From Epiperipatus broadwayi (taxonomy: Eukaryota; Onychophora; Udeonychophora; Euonychophora; Peripatidae): a stretch of DNA of 64,000 bases. Numbering within the stretch: position 1 is the stretch's first letter; every line of letters begins with the position of its first letter. Position numbers and translations under genes: made by a program. This document shows positions 35,540 through 47,216 of this stretch, piece by piece. Location of the stretch: positions 1,574,959-1,638,958 of the forward strand of contig JAQFVV010012574.1 of assembly GCA_028023455.1 (NCBI GenBank), given 5' to 3'. The notes below the pieces were generated by a model. That model was not told the DNA's origin. It searched no databases and saw only the letters and a program-made list of their open reading frames with translations.

Positions 35540-35725
35540 TGACCCTATCTCTTAAGCTTGTAAGTTATAAACAGTGAGGATTGCCAATTCCTCTACAAGC
35601 TTTATGATAAATGCTTAGCCAGAGCCAGCACTTAAAATATCTGTCAGGAACCCCTCCCCAAACCCCTGACCATGGTTTCGTGCTTTGGCACTCCTCAGAG
35701 AGGTGTCAGGGTAGGTTCAGACATA
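35540..35725 (+). repeat. Unnamed dispersed repeat (family H), copy 1
   Basis: Shares with 62458-62640, in the same orientation, TTTATGATAAATGCTTAGCC, then TTAAAATATCT, CCTGACCA, TTTGGCACTCCTCAGAGAGG and further short blocks. It is clearly less A/T-rich than its surroundings. No A or B box, terminal repeat or coding frame is recognised. Strand is arbitrary. Confidence 0.7.
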
Positions 35726-36584
35726 AGTTTTGTTTTTTTAATGTGCATTGTGGTTAGTTAGTTTTTCTCCTATATGCTTCATTTTAATTTAACAAATGTG
35801 TTTAGAAAATATCATTCTCTGATTATGTAAAAAACATCATAGACACGAAAATATTTTTATATAGTATATTTAACCAAATATTAGTACTTTTTTTTCTTTT
35901 AGTAATGTTTTGTAAAATATTTATTTCTTAATTAATACTTTTTTCAATTTTTATTTATTTTTAATCAGGTTTTTATATATTTTGAATTTAAGATAATGAA
36001 TTATTTTTTCTCCATAGAATTACATTGTAATTACTAATTTTTATGTGAGATTTTGGTTTACAAATCATTTTGATGAACCAATTAAGCTCATTGTCTAGAA
36101 TAAAGACCTACTTCTACTTTTCACTACAATCCATCCCAGAGATTCCATCAGTATCAAACAATATAAAGATTTCAAAAATTTCTTGTAGAAAACCTTAAGG
36201 ATTACCAATTGTCCAACAAATAAAATTTTCAAAGATATTTTTCTCAATATTTTTTTAAAATTCTGGATCGATTCTGAACTGGTAAAAGTATTTTAAAAAA
36301 TCTTTGTAAGGTCAGCTCAAATATCATGTGTGTAATTTCCAGAATTTTTGATTATATAAGAAATAAATAATTTAAAATAAATTATTTGTTAGAATTAGCT
36401 GCTGTAATTTGTCATCAAAGAGGACTTAATTTTCTTTTTACATGCATTCTCCAAAACCAAACAATCTTTTTTGTGTATGCACTCTTACCCAAAACTTATT
36501 GTATTAATTAAAAAATATTTTTCTGATTACAGTATTTGTATATGTATAAGCTATTCTAGCTATTCTTATTTTTATTATTTTATG
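35726..36584. other. A/T-rich sequence without recognised features
   Basis: Nothing recognised. Confidence 0.5.
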
Positions 36585-36790
36585 GAGAGTTTCTGGCATA
36601 TTGGATGAGCATCTGTCTGACATGATTATAATCTAGGGTTTGAATCTGGCTGAATAAGTCCTGAATTTTTTTCAGATCATAAGTAGGTTTAAAATTTTTC
36701 TTTTAGGTAGTCACCCATAACCAATCCTTTTGGATGTGAAGTAGTGGTCAACAACTGAGTACTTAGCTGTTTATTAATTAGAGGTCAAAA
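36585..36790 (+). mobile_element. Possible tRNA-derived SINE, single copy seen
   Basis: TGGCATATTGGATGAGCATC resembles an A box and CTAGGGTTTGAATCTGGC a B box about 40 bp later, followed by a non-tRNA body with GTAGTCACCCATAACCAATC. No second copy was recognised in the window, so the call rests on the two boxes. Confidence 0.4.
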
Positions 36791-39239
36791 GTCATAGATT
36801 AATCTGCTTGGACATACGAGTGTTGATATTATAAATGTAAATATACTTATTATAGGAATATGATGTATTATTCACTACTAATAGGGAAAATATCATATTC
36901 ATATGAATATTAAGCTTTTGATTGACTTTATCTGATACTACTGAGAAATTCTACCCTGCCCCTCCCCCTCTTTTTGCACTTTCTTTTAGCTAGACTCTTT
37001 GCTCTCACTCTTTTGCATCAAGATAATAAGTACTTTTTCATTATTAAATTTGTATTATTTTTTCCATAGAATAATTTATTTGAGAATACTATTTGAAATA
37101 AAAGTCACAAAAACTTCATTTTTTATTTTTTAAAAGTCAGAGTTTACTTCAATATCTTGTAAAAAAAAAAAAAAAAAGAGGTGATAACAGTATGTTATCA
37201 AATTAAAAAGATACTTGAAACACTGATAATTTTGTATTTGATTCAGAAAAATACATTAAATAGTTTTATTAAAACTTCCCTCCCAAAAAAAAATTAAATG
37301 CTTTCTATGAGACTACTTCTAAGAAGCAATTTTAATTTAATAATATCATACTACAATAATAATTAAAGATATAATTATTACTGTTAACAATAAATATTAA
37401 AAAAAAAGTTGTATATGTCGCAATATTTCCTGGGACTATGCCAAATAACATTACCAAAATATTTACCTTTATAAAAATAATTATTGAATTTTAATCGAAA
37501 AAGGTCAAACTACTATAATACATATATAGAGAGTAAGCTACAAGACCAGCATCATTGAAACACAACATCAAAAAGCTAAATAAATTGGTGTGAGTTAAAA
37601 TCTTAAAAGCGTCTAAACTTTTAAATTAATAACTTGAATAGCATTCAGTAGAACCCTTCATTTTTATTATGTTATTCATGTTACTAACTTTAATATTTTA
37701 AGCACTGTAAGGTTTTTAAACCAAGCCAATTTTGTTTTGCTTTATTTTTCCTATCAGGCTTACAGGGTGTTTTCATATATACTGCAATAATCTAAATGTG
37801 GCATATGTATAGATATATACCATCTAGTGTTCCTCAGTGATGAAAATTAATAGCCCAAAACAATCTGGTGAAACTATTTGGCACTAATATCCATTGATTA
37901 CTCATGCTTACACAAACAACTTATGTGATATTGACTAAATTACTGCTGTTAACATGACATCTATTACTAATGGAAATTTGGTCAATATATCCAGCATTAT
38001 TATCAATAAAAAAATTATACATTTTATTCAGACAACAAATATACAATTAATGACACCAAAAGTAATGGCTAAAATTGGTTTATGGTCTGAATACAGCAAT
38101 TTTTTTTTACTTCATTTTCCTGTATTTGGAATTATTTTAATTCATTCATCTCTGTTCATTTATCATAATTTGCAAAAATATACATTAATTTTATGATGCT
38201 GGATTCATAAGATTCCTTAAATTATCACAGGAAGTCACATCAACCATAAGATGCTCAGAAAGAAATTAGGATTGAAGTCTGTAACAACATCAGGAGTTAC
38301 ATATTAAGCTATTATTCAAGAATCTTTAGCTCGAGTTCTTATTCTATCCATATAAAACTTTATCTTTCTTATAGCATTGCCAAATCCATATAATATTAAT
38401 ATCATTTACTTTCTTTATTACTTTTGCAATATAAAGCATTATAAAACTAATATAAAAAAATAAATGATATTAATATTATACCATATAAAACTACATGAGG
38501 CAAGGATTCTGACATGATTAGATTTCACTGACAGAACTTTAGTCTTGTCGGGCATCTTAAAATGTAAATATTAAAAACTTGACAAATACTCAGAGATAAA
38601 ATCATTAACATAGTGACTTCTGTATCTAGCACAGTGGTTATCATTGAAAACCATGTTTTACAAATTCTAGAATTGTAAATAATCTCTAAGTCACTCTCTT
38701 ACCATTTGCTAATAATAATAACTCTTGTTTTCCTTCTATATCATTTTTTTCCAGCTATTCTTTCCACTAATACTATTGGAAGATAGTGAATTATGATCTC
38801 TATCTATTAAGCCAATGAGTAATTTCTTTTTATTTATAATAGCTGTTATTGTTTTTTAATCTTTGAAATTTAATATCATTGTTTATTTTGCTCATTGTTT
38901 TTTTTAATATTTGACATTCTTTTAAAGCATGATATCTCAAAGACTTCTGACTTCTTACATTCCATTTTTTTAATTGTCTATGTTCAAATTCATACAGTGA
39001 GAAAAGGTAAATAAAACATTTCATATTGTCATTATTCTTAACTGCAGGACAAGTTTTCTCTGAAGATAAATTTGTATTTGCTTAAATTCTGATTTTCATT
39101 TAAAAAAAAAACAATTATTTAAACAAAAAAAAATTATAATAGTTAAATTTTAAATTTAATATATAGATCAGCAAATTTTTCATGTCAAAGTCAGGATTTT
39201 AGGATAATATATAGAGTGCAATTCTGCATGACATTAATA
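36791..39239. other. A/T-rich sequence without recognised features
   Basis: The ORF at 37954-38196 (80 codons) has no motif and weak composition. A short inverted A/T-rich pair containing AAATGATATTAATATTATAC near 38390-38480 is the only structure noticed. Confidence 0.45.
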
Positions 39240-39337
39240 TTTTTTTTTTCATATGTCAAATGTGTTGACAGGAAAGCAAACCCAGGCCAGCTGCTTGAAA
39301 GGCAGCTATGCTAACCACTAGACCACCAATGCTTGAC
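39240..39337 (-). mobile_element. Short tRNA-derived SINE (family G), copy 3
   Basis: On the minus strand GCATTGGTGGTCTAGTGGTT (A box), a TGCCTTTCAAGCA arm (the loop would read UUC, as in tRNA-Glu), CCTGGGTTTGC (B-box position), then the short family tail and poly-A (39240-39249 on the plus strand). Confidence 0.8.
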
Positions 39338-40272
39338 AATCTGACATTAATATTTTGATTATTCATATCATTAGAATGTCAAAAACAGTGACTATATTAG
39401 TGCTAAGGAGTCCACACTTTGCAGATACATTATAAAATAGCTCACAAAGTTGGATTGTTTTATAATCAATGAGAATGTCTGTCTGTCTTTAGTGAAGAAA
39501 CATGATATTGTGTTAGTTTTATCTTTTCTAATGGTCCTAAAAAAGTCATAAAAAAAAAACAGACAATTTTAAACTGAAAAATATTTCTTCATCAATAAAG
39601 TATTCAAAATTAAAGCAACTGTCACCATTTTCTAATCACAAATATTAAAGATTGTCAATAGCTGATGAACTTGCATTCTTCCATAATATGATGTTTCTCT
39701 TTTATTCTGTACAGAACACAGGTCCTATCTAATCATTATTAATGAACATCACTTAGAATTATTAGAGTGGGAAAAGATATAAGTTATTTTTCACCTAATA
39801 ATGATAAAATAGTTCTCTAATAGACATTTCTTTATTTCCATGAATTTTCGACTTCAAAACACCATCATATTTGAATTTAAGAATTGATGCTAAGATAATG
39901 TAACAAAAATTCACATCAAAGTTTTAAGTGCCCAATTACAAGACTTATAACATTCCTGTAAAATGGAGATTGGCATATATATTTTATAAGAATAATGATT
40001 TAGCCAAAAAGATACATGTATGAGATGTATTCTAAAGATATAATTTTAGATTTGCATTTCATTATAAATTAAAAACAAATATAAAATTTTATAAAAGAGA
40101 ACCCATTTGAATATATAGATTTAGTTATTGTTTGAATATGGTTTTCATTTGCCTTTAAGTGGAAAATTTAACATATAACTTAATGTGGAAATATTAAAAT
40201 TGAAACCAGAGAAAAAATAATCATTGCTGATTATTACTAAAGTACAACTAATTACAATTTTATAAATTATTT
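39338..40272. other. A/T-rich sequence without recognised features
   Basis: Nothing recognised. Confidence 0.5.
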
Positions 40273-40414
40273 TAAATACACTGTACAGGCTACACCTGCA
40301 CATACACATATATATGAAAGGGATTCGAACTCAGACTTTCACACCCTCAATTCTCCAAGCCATCTCATATTACTGACCAACCTGATCACACACATGTTGA
40401 AAAGATAAATAATC

Positions 40415-40458
40415 ACCAATATACATATTTCATGCTAAACCAGCACTCATCAATTGGT
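40415..40458 (-). ncRNA. Hammerhead ribozyme motif, family D copy 1
   Basis: Minus strand: stem I ACCAA/TTGGT, core TTGATGA (40447-40453; first base C changed to T), stem II GTGCT/AGCAT, GAAA, a stem III of three pairs, AUA/UAU with a two-base loop, cleavage position after UA. The C3-to-U change should reduce cleavage. Confidence 0.6.
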
Positions 40459-40849
40459 CCAGATTACCATCTCCACACATATATATAATCAGTGCTCAGC
40501 TTTATATTAAGGTAGCAAATCTTCATACTTTAATGGATAGGCTTTAAACTACTCCAACTCACAACTTTTCAGCCTTCCATTTCATTGAAAATCTAATGAT
40601 GGAATGTTCAAAGCCCTTGTAGTGCCAAGGTTGTCATCCTACCCATGTTGACATTAGTGATTCAGGTAGGATGACAGCCTTGGCAGTATGAGGGCTTTGA
40701 ACATTCCATCATCAGATTTTCAATGAAATGGAAGGCTGAAAAGTTGTGAGTTGGAGTAGTTTGAAGCCTGTCCAAAAAAGTATGAAGATTTGCTATCTTA
40801 ATATAAAGCTGAGCACTGATTGTATATATGTGTGGAGATGGTAATCTGG

Positions 40850-40893
40850 ACCAATTGATGAGTGCTGGTTTTGCACGAAATACATATATTGGT
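40850..40893 (+). ncRNA. Hammerhead ribozyme motif, family D copy 2
   Basis: ACCAA (40850-40854) pairs with TTGGT (40889-40893) as stem I. The core is TTGATGA (40855-40861), with C3 changed to U. Stem II is a perfect GTGC (40862-40865)/GCAC (40873-40876) with the canonical G-C at its base. GAAA is at 40877-40880. Stem III is AUA/UAU closed by a CA loop, and cleavage would follow A40888. Apart from C3 every core base is right. Confidence 0.65.
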
Positions 40894-40992
40894 GATTATT
40901 TATCTTTTCAACATGTGTGTGATCAGGTTAGTCAGCAATATGAGATGGCTTGGAGAGTTGGGGGTTGTGCAAAAGTCTGAGTTCGAATCCCT
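40894..40992 (+). repeat. tRNA-like 3' part of family D (right copy)
   Basis: After the hammerhead, TCAGGTTAGTCAGCAATATG is a weak A-box-like segment. GTCTGAGTTCGAATCCC (40976-40992) is a near-perfect B box/T-arm. The same pair occurs inverted in the left copy and in the copies at 42343, 53195 and 57317, with decay. The overall fold as a tRNA is poor, so only an internal-promoter origin is suggested. Confidence 0.5.
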
Positions 40993-41055
40993 TATAAAAT
41001 TATTTTGTAAGTCTTAATAAATAAATAAAAATGCTTTTTAAAGAACAAATTCAAT

Positions 41056-41204
41056 CAAATATAATCTTTGACTGAGTTTAAAATAATTAAGTAAATATTA
41101 AGTTCTGCTCCACTTGAACCATGAATATTCAAATATAATCTTTGACTGAGTTTAAAATAATTAAGTAAATATTAAGTTCTGCTCCACTTGAACCATGAAT
41201 ATTC
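41056..41204. repeat. Perfect tandem duplication, 74-bp unit x2
   Basis: The unit beginning CAAATATAATCTTTGACTGA at 41056 is repeated without a visible mismatch from 41130. Perfect identity means a very recent event or polymorphism. It begins about 60 bp after the family D palindrome. Confidence 0.9.
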
Positions 41205-42342
41205 TGGTAGTACCTGGCACAATACATTATCATCCCCTTAACATTCAGATTTGTTTTAAAGAAACAAAATTATGTCCACACATTTGTAATCAAAGTGATA
41301 CAAAGATTTTTCAGATTTTAGATAAGCAAAAGAAATATTTGTTTTAGCCTATTTTGATAGAAATCATCCTTTTTCCAAATGACCAAAAGTGAATGCAGTT
41401 AGCTCACAACTGAAGTCTCTGAAATATATAATTATTTCTCTAGATTCAGTCCTGTGTAGATAACCAGAGATGAAGGGGGGGGGGTAAATTAAAAATATTG
41501 AGGAATCTTTAAAACTGAAGTTGTTAATTTAAAAATTATAATATCGTAAGAGTTAATCGATTTACTTTTATTTTGGATAACTATAGAATATATCTATCTT
41601 TCCTATTGAACAAGAACCAGAAATTAACCTACAGAAAATTTAAAATGTATTATTGTGAAGTACATTTTTGAAATAACATGTTCTATAATCTCCAGTAAGA
41701 ACAAATGAGATATTTATTTAATACCATGCTGGCAATGGTATAAATTATCTTCAAAAAATCAGGGCATTTTACCAATTGGCTAAAACATTTCATACTGCAC
41801 TAACCATTACATTAAAAATACTTCATATAATGCCAAAGAAGAGTTTAAATCACTCAAAAAAGTAAATATATTTATGTTAATTTAATTCAATACAATATTT
41901 ATTGAGTGCATCTTATTAGCAACATTTAGGAAGCAGTAGAAGATCAAAGCTCAACTCTATCATTTTCAGTTCTGAAATGTCAGATGACCTCAGAGTGATT
42001 ATTTCAGAAATTCACAGATAATAATTGATAGTAATAGAATAAGGAAATAACATGGTAAACACAGTGTGTTACATAACTTAAGAAATAGTTCAGCATATTT
42101 TTAAAATTAGTATTAAATCTAAAACAATTATAAAACATATCAATGCATATCATTAAATTTGTGATTATATATTTTGTTTAATTTCTTTCTTAAACAGTGA
42201 AAAGATATTCTGAACTCTATTTTTTTTAAGTTATTGATTATTAAAATCAATTTTCCCACAAATAATTATTATATCTTTATAAATTATAGCAGCTAATATT
42301 GTTTTAATAGTTTTTTTCAATTTATTATTTTTAACTACTTAG
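41205..42342. other. A/T-rich sequence without recognised features
   Basis: Nothing recognised; a G8 run lies at about 41477. Confidence 0.5.
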
Positions 42343-42590
42343 AAGGATTTGAACTCAGGGTTTTTCAGTCTATTCATCCTCCATTCTAGCTCAAGAAGAC
42401 CAATACACATGACCACACGCATGTGAAAAAGATATATGATCCTCAATATATGTATTTCATGCTGAACTGGCACTCATCAGTTGGGTCAGATCATAATCTC
42501 CCACACATATATATAATCAGTGCCTAGTTTATATTAAGATATCAATTCCTTAAACTCTATCCAAATTCCTTATAATAAAACCATCCTCTA
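42343..42590 (-). mobile_element. Family D hammerhead element, partial copy 3
   Basis: On the plus strand it begins with the reversed B-box end (GGATTTGAACTCAGGG), runs through the hammerhead, and then GATCATAATCTCCCACACAT and AATCAGTGCCTAGTTTATAT. It breaks off after about 42590 with only traces of the body. Confidence 0.75.
42442..42485 (-). ncRNA. Hammerhead ribozyme motif, family D copy 3 (intact core)
   Basis: Minus strand core CTGATGA (42474-42480) is unchanged. Stem II is GTGC/GCAT with a G-U at the base, followed by GAAA and the three-pair stem III. Stem I (CCCAA/TTGAG) has one C-A mismatch. This is the copy with the best catalytic core in the family, but the weakest stem I. Confidence 0.65.
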
Positions 42591-42595
42591 ATTAA

Positions 42596-42634
<39 letters not shown>
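42596..42634. repeat. Microsatellite (TG)n then (AG)n
   Basis: About ten TG units (42596-42615) followed by about nine AG units and a short poly-A. Confidence 0.95.
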
Positions 42635-42639
42635 AAAAA

Positions 42640-43365
42640 AAACTTATAAATTTCAGATAAATCTTACTTTATTATGCACTTAATAGATAGTTTTTATTGT
42701 ATATACTTTATATGGATATTAAGGGTCAATTAAGAGCTAAATATAATTCCAAGATTAGTTACAACGTTTCTAAACTATGAAAGTAACAGCATATAGTAAA
42801 GGTATGATAATAAAAAAGGTTAAATTATAAATATTTATTATTATATTGGAAAAATAGTTTATCTACTAACTTCTCTTTTTAAAAAACATTACGAATTAAG
42901 TAAAACTTACATAAGAATTATAAGAATCGGTCATATAAATATCAGAATGAATTTAGAAATTTACAAAATAAATATTTCTATAGTTAGCACTGCAGCTATA
43001 AGAAAAAATCTTCAGTTGACTATTATTTTAAAACAATAATCATACAAGTTTATACTAGTATAATATACTTGTCAATGATTAATTTTTTCCTGTTGTTACA
43101 TTTTTAAAAAAAAGCAGAGTACTCTTTTATATATTTTATAAAAGCAACTTTGCCAGTCTATGATTACACTAACATAAACGATTATTTAAATCAAAAACAC
43201 ATGATTTAATAAAAAGAAATGAATTAACAGTAACCATTCATTATTGTCTAAATTTTTTTCTAAACACATCACTTTAAGTAATTAATTCGTCAAAAGTTGA
43301 AAAAATAATAATATTATAAAACCTGCTGTAAAAATATATTTATTATAAACCATTTTATCTACTCG
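42640..43365. other. A/T-rich sequence without recognised features
   Basis: Nothing recognised. Confidence 0.5.
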
Positions 43366-43450
43366 GTTTAATGCAGTGATAAATTTCAGATTCTGAAGTA
43401 AGGATTACTTATGTATTATCCCGTCACCCAAGCTTGGCAGCTATGTTTTT
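43366..43450. mobile_element. SINE family F fragments
   Basis: CGGTTTAATGCAGTGATAAA resembles the head of the copy at 29938. TGTATTATCCCGTCACCCAA followed by GCTTGGCAGCTATG is the reverse complement of the start of the copy at 46790. Two fragments of opposite sense therefore meet here. Confidence 0.45.
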
Positions 43451-43599
43451 GTTTTTTTTTAATTATACACTTTCAGGGACATACAAATATTTGTTTATAT
43501 TTTTTCTCAATATTATTTTATAGAATATGTGTTACTTGTTAAGTTTAAAACATACTAATAAATATATTATAAATTCCATTCACAAGATTTAATTAATTT

Positions 43600-45660
43600 A
43601 TATATATATTGAAGCGGTCAGATCTAAGTTCGATCCGAGCTTCATGAGATGTCACCTTTAGCCTACTTCAAACCCTATCACAGTGAATTTCCGAATGTAA
43701 TGGGGCTTTATACGTTCAATATACGCTAGTTTCGATTAAAACAGAGCATTATTTAAACATTTGTTAAAACCAATTATTTTATATTTAAACTAACTAATAT
43801 TATTAATAACTTCATGATAAAATTATTCATGAAAACATATATATTGTAATTGCGTGGATTGTACATATATATTTATGAATCGTTAAATATATATATTCGT
43901 TATAAAGTTTCATTACATAAGAATGTTTTATTTTTACTTTTACCAGTTTGTTCAAATTTCTGTGATTAAAAGCTACATTCTTTCGATAAGCTATTAATTA
44001 GTGAAAATGATAATTTAAAATGTAAGGACGGTTCTTAATTAAAATCGTTTATTCAGATTTACAAATTCATTTTCTAAATAGAAAATGAATTCAAAGTTAA
44101 TGGATTTGAAAGTCTTATCAAACGAATGGATCTGAAACCAATTAACAAAATTTTTAACTTGTGATAATTTAAGCAGCTTTAGCCTGAAGGCATAAGAGTC
44201 AGAATGGGCGGGAAACCACAGCAAAGGTATAAATAGCCTGGAAAAGTTTCAAAGAAAAAAGAAGCCATTACTTTTTCAGAAGAATTGCTACCTGAAGCTA
44301 CATCAATTTATATTATGAATTTTTATAGTCTTTTCAGCATGGTGCATGGCTAACTTCAGAGATCTGATTGCTGGACCCTGGAGTTTCCATAAAATCCTCA
44401 AAATGTAGCTGCAAATTAGAACTTTTCCATATCAATCGTGAGCTGCCGAAATCTTAAGGAAACCAACCCACAAATGCTAGTCATCTGAATTAAATGCATG
44501 CCTACGTTCGTCTCCTAAACCCAACCGGACTTTGCCATTAAATTAAGGAACAAACCATGGAAGGACTGGTAATATCTTTATTTTCTGAACTGCAACTTTC
44601 TGGTCAGTTCCTGAACTTTACTTTAAATCACATTTAAGTTAACTACTGTTAAAATTTCTTCTCATTTTATAATGTCTTAATTTGTATAGTAATTCTCTAC
44701 TTTTATCTCTAGTTTTAAAATTAATATTTTGTTAACTTTCCTTTTCTTGCGATGGTGGTTCATTTTAACTACTTATTATATATTTATTTGAATGATTATT
44801 AATATAATTTATCTTTGATTATATGCCAATAATACTTTCAACTCGATAATAATCTCTTTCATTAGACTTACCTTATGAAAATAATATTGTATTAGATTTT
44901 ATAGTTTAATTATTGCCCATTAGAACTAATTTAATATGGTTCTATTAATTATAAAGTTGAAGGATTTATTAAAGGTTTATTTTACCAATGGCTGATAATG
45001 ATTATTAGCCCATTTTATAACCTATGCTCCTGACTATTTTACTTGAGTTCACAAAGTTATTTATTCATATTGATAATGCTAAAATGTTTTATTAAAGGTC
45101 AATAAGAGGAATAAAATAAATGCATTCTAATTTGAATTTTGTATTTTATATTAATATTCACGGAGGGCATGATATTTAGGGTATGATTAGTATAATTATA
45201 TAATTGCATTCAAGCACTTTTATTCCAAGCCAGTTTGATTTTAATCTGATATGATCAGGTCATTACATGAAGCATTTCTCATATAATTTGGTTTTTATTA
45301 ATTAAATACGATGATCATTGAATCATCACTTTCCAAACGTTGCTAACGCAAGCCACACTCTTACTCCTGAGGTTTGTCATATTGGTGATCTTCTCATTAC
45401 TTAAATATATAGAAAGAAATCACTTCCTCCCTCGCTCATTATTATATTGGAACACCAAAGGTTCATGGCTGTGTCCCGACCTGGCTTTCCCTGTGTTACA
45501 CAGATTACTTATAGGGCAGAAAAGACTTGTAAAATACAAGCCACCCTTCTACTGCTTAAATCACCAACAAGCCATTATATTTCATATTTGTTTTTAATGC
45601 TCATAAGTCGATAGTACCATTTACTTCTCATTTCCAATAAAGCCCCGTGCTCATGCTCAT
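43600..45660 (+). other. Unassigned, less A/T-rich 2-kb block with a possible TATA promoter
   Basis: From about 43615 the sequence is more complex and holds several CG dinucleotides. GGTATAAATAG (44226-44236) is a good TATA box. About 320 bp later ACAAACCATGGAAGGACTG (from 44550) gives a start codon in good context and four codons before a GTAATA splice-donor-like sequence at 44569. An AATAAA lies at about 45637. The 85-codon ORF at 45340-45597 has no recognised motif. This could be a promoter with a first exon, or a decayed LTR element; I favour neither. Strand follows the TATA box. Confidence 0.3.
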
Positions 45661-46789
45661 AAATTGTAATGAATTGATTTTATTAAAGTCCAACAACTTC
45701 ATATTCATCTATAATTAAATAAGTTCTTTGTTAAATATTAAAGTTATGCCCTAAATACTCATCATGCTTTTCATGAATTGATTTATGGATGTGCGAAAAT
45801 GAATCTCACATCTTTTATAAAATTAGAATCATAGTTTCTTCCCAAGTAAAATACCTTTATTCTCCTTTGTCCCACACCTGCATATTAATTATTGGCATAT
45901 GAGCATGACTGTCATTACTTATTGTAAATTGTAACTCCCGTTCCTAAAGACTAGAGGTAATATATAATGCTAATCATAAACATTTGAACAAAATATTTAC
46001 GTATTATTAAATATTTTATACATCATATTTGGTTTTGACTTTCTTCATTATTTAATAACTATTTTGATATTAATGCTTGCTGTCTGTATTGGCAACCAGA
46101 ACATATATATATATGAATTGATTTATAAATATCCATAGTCATTTTATTGTATGTTAGTAGAATCAGATCAGGGGTCTCAGAAATCATCATCCATTGAGCT
46201 AGTTCCTTGGCACATAGTCATGTGCCATCAACATGTGTTATCCATTGATTTGATCTGAGCTCATGAGTTGGGTTCGAATTCAGTTTGGTCTTAGATTTAA
46301 TTCTTTGATTTAACTGGGTTTGAATCTGATTTCGCATTTAGGTCATGTTGGGGTATGACATCTGTTGACTGGTACAATATATATATTATTACATATAAAT
46401 ACTAACATGTTATATTGTTATGATTTTTTTTATTGTCATTGTACATTTACATTCAGCATTTTTGCTTTTTTAAAAACATTTTTGGAAAATGATTAAAATT
46501 TAGGATATGCCATTGACAGAAGACCATGCAGTGGAGTATTTCCAAAGTTAGATGCATTTATGGCAATTTTGCAGGCCATTTGGGGATTTCAGGCCACTGA
46601 CATGAATAGCACATGTTTTTACTGCAGTTTAAATTATTAAATTTATTTTAATTACAATTATACGTTTATATATTTTTTCAAATTTTTAGAATAATAAAAA
46701 AAGGAAATATTAAATATGATAGCTTCTAGTCAGCTATTTAATTTTCAATATTTATGGGAGGCCCCTGAAAATGTATAATTCAAAAAAAC
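45661..46789. other. No supported gene; weak tRNA-like boxes near 46200-46330
   Basis: GAGTTGGGTTCGAATTCAGT (about 46265) looks like a B box, and CATTGAGCTAGTTCCTTGGC (46193 onward) weakly like an A box, but the spacing and body match no other copy here. The rest is A/T-rich. Confidence 0.35.
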
Positions 46790-46925
46790 ATAGCTGCAAA
46801 GCTTGAGTGATGGGATAATACATACATACCACATAAGGTCATAGGATCAATCCCAGTTCTGGCATTTCTAGTACTCAAACTTCTTATGAACTCCTGAGCA
46901 ATAAAGCCATTTATAAATTTTATTT
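46790..46925 (+). mobile_element. tRNA-derived SINE (family F), copy 3
   Basis: CATAGCTGCAAAGCTTGAGT begins the copy. ACCACATAAGGTCATAGG and GATCAATCCCAG form anticodon-arm-like and B-box-like parts. The tail has CTAGTACTCAAACTTCTTAT and CTCCTGAGCAATAAAGCCAT. The tail matches the minus-strand copy at 47217-47335 clearly. Confidence 0.6.
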
Positions 46926-47216
46926 TATTAAAATGTACCAGATCTTATAAAATACTTTATATTCCCTATTAAAAATCTAGTTTCAATATAAAATTAATTG
47001 TTTAGTAAAATGTTATAATCCTTTAAAAAATGAACAAATTATAAGCTTCTTGGATTAATTTCTTATAGGGGGTCCAACTTGTCCAAATCAATAGTTTATC
47101 TTCTACTTTGAGTTCAATCATTACTTCACTTATAATGAAATGAATTGTTATAGTAAAGCAGATCTAGCTAGCATTAAATAATCTTCTTAAATCATCTAAT
47201 AACAAAAAAATACTTG
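46926..47216. other. A/T-rich spacer between two inverted SINE copies
   Basis: Nothing recognised. Confidence 0.5.

Larger units (their letters stand above)
40273..40995. mobile_element. Family D hammerhead elements, two copies in inverted order (long palindrome)
   Basis: The left copy (40273-40643, minus) and right copy (40665-40995, plus) are inverted, separated by a 21-bp spacer (40644-40664). In element sense each copy has: an outer start GGTAGGATGACAACCTTGGC, a body with GCTGAGCACTGATTGTATAT, a hammerhead ribozyme motif, CTTTTCAACATGTGTGTGAT, and a tRNA-like end with GAGTTCGAATCCCTTATA. Only the left copy continues past the B box to the TACACTGTACAG end. The arms are roughly 90 per cent alike by eye. 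Three more copies lie at 42343, 53195 and 57317. No coding is present. Confidence 0.85.

Noticed and set aside
37954-38196. 80-codon ORF
   Set aside because: Translation rich in I, N, K and L with no family motif; expected by chance in such A/T-rich DNA.
40800-40888. A type-III hammerhead using the upstream ATATATGTGT strand as stem III
   Set aside because: The pairing exists, but the base at the cleavage position would be G, and no stem I hairpin forms; the type-I fold explains all conserved bases.
45340-45597. 85-codon ORF in less A/T-rich DNA
   Set aside because: No recognisable motif, no splice or start context beyond chance, and the block may be a repeat.
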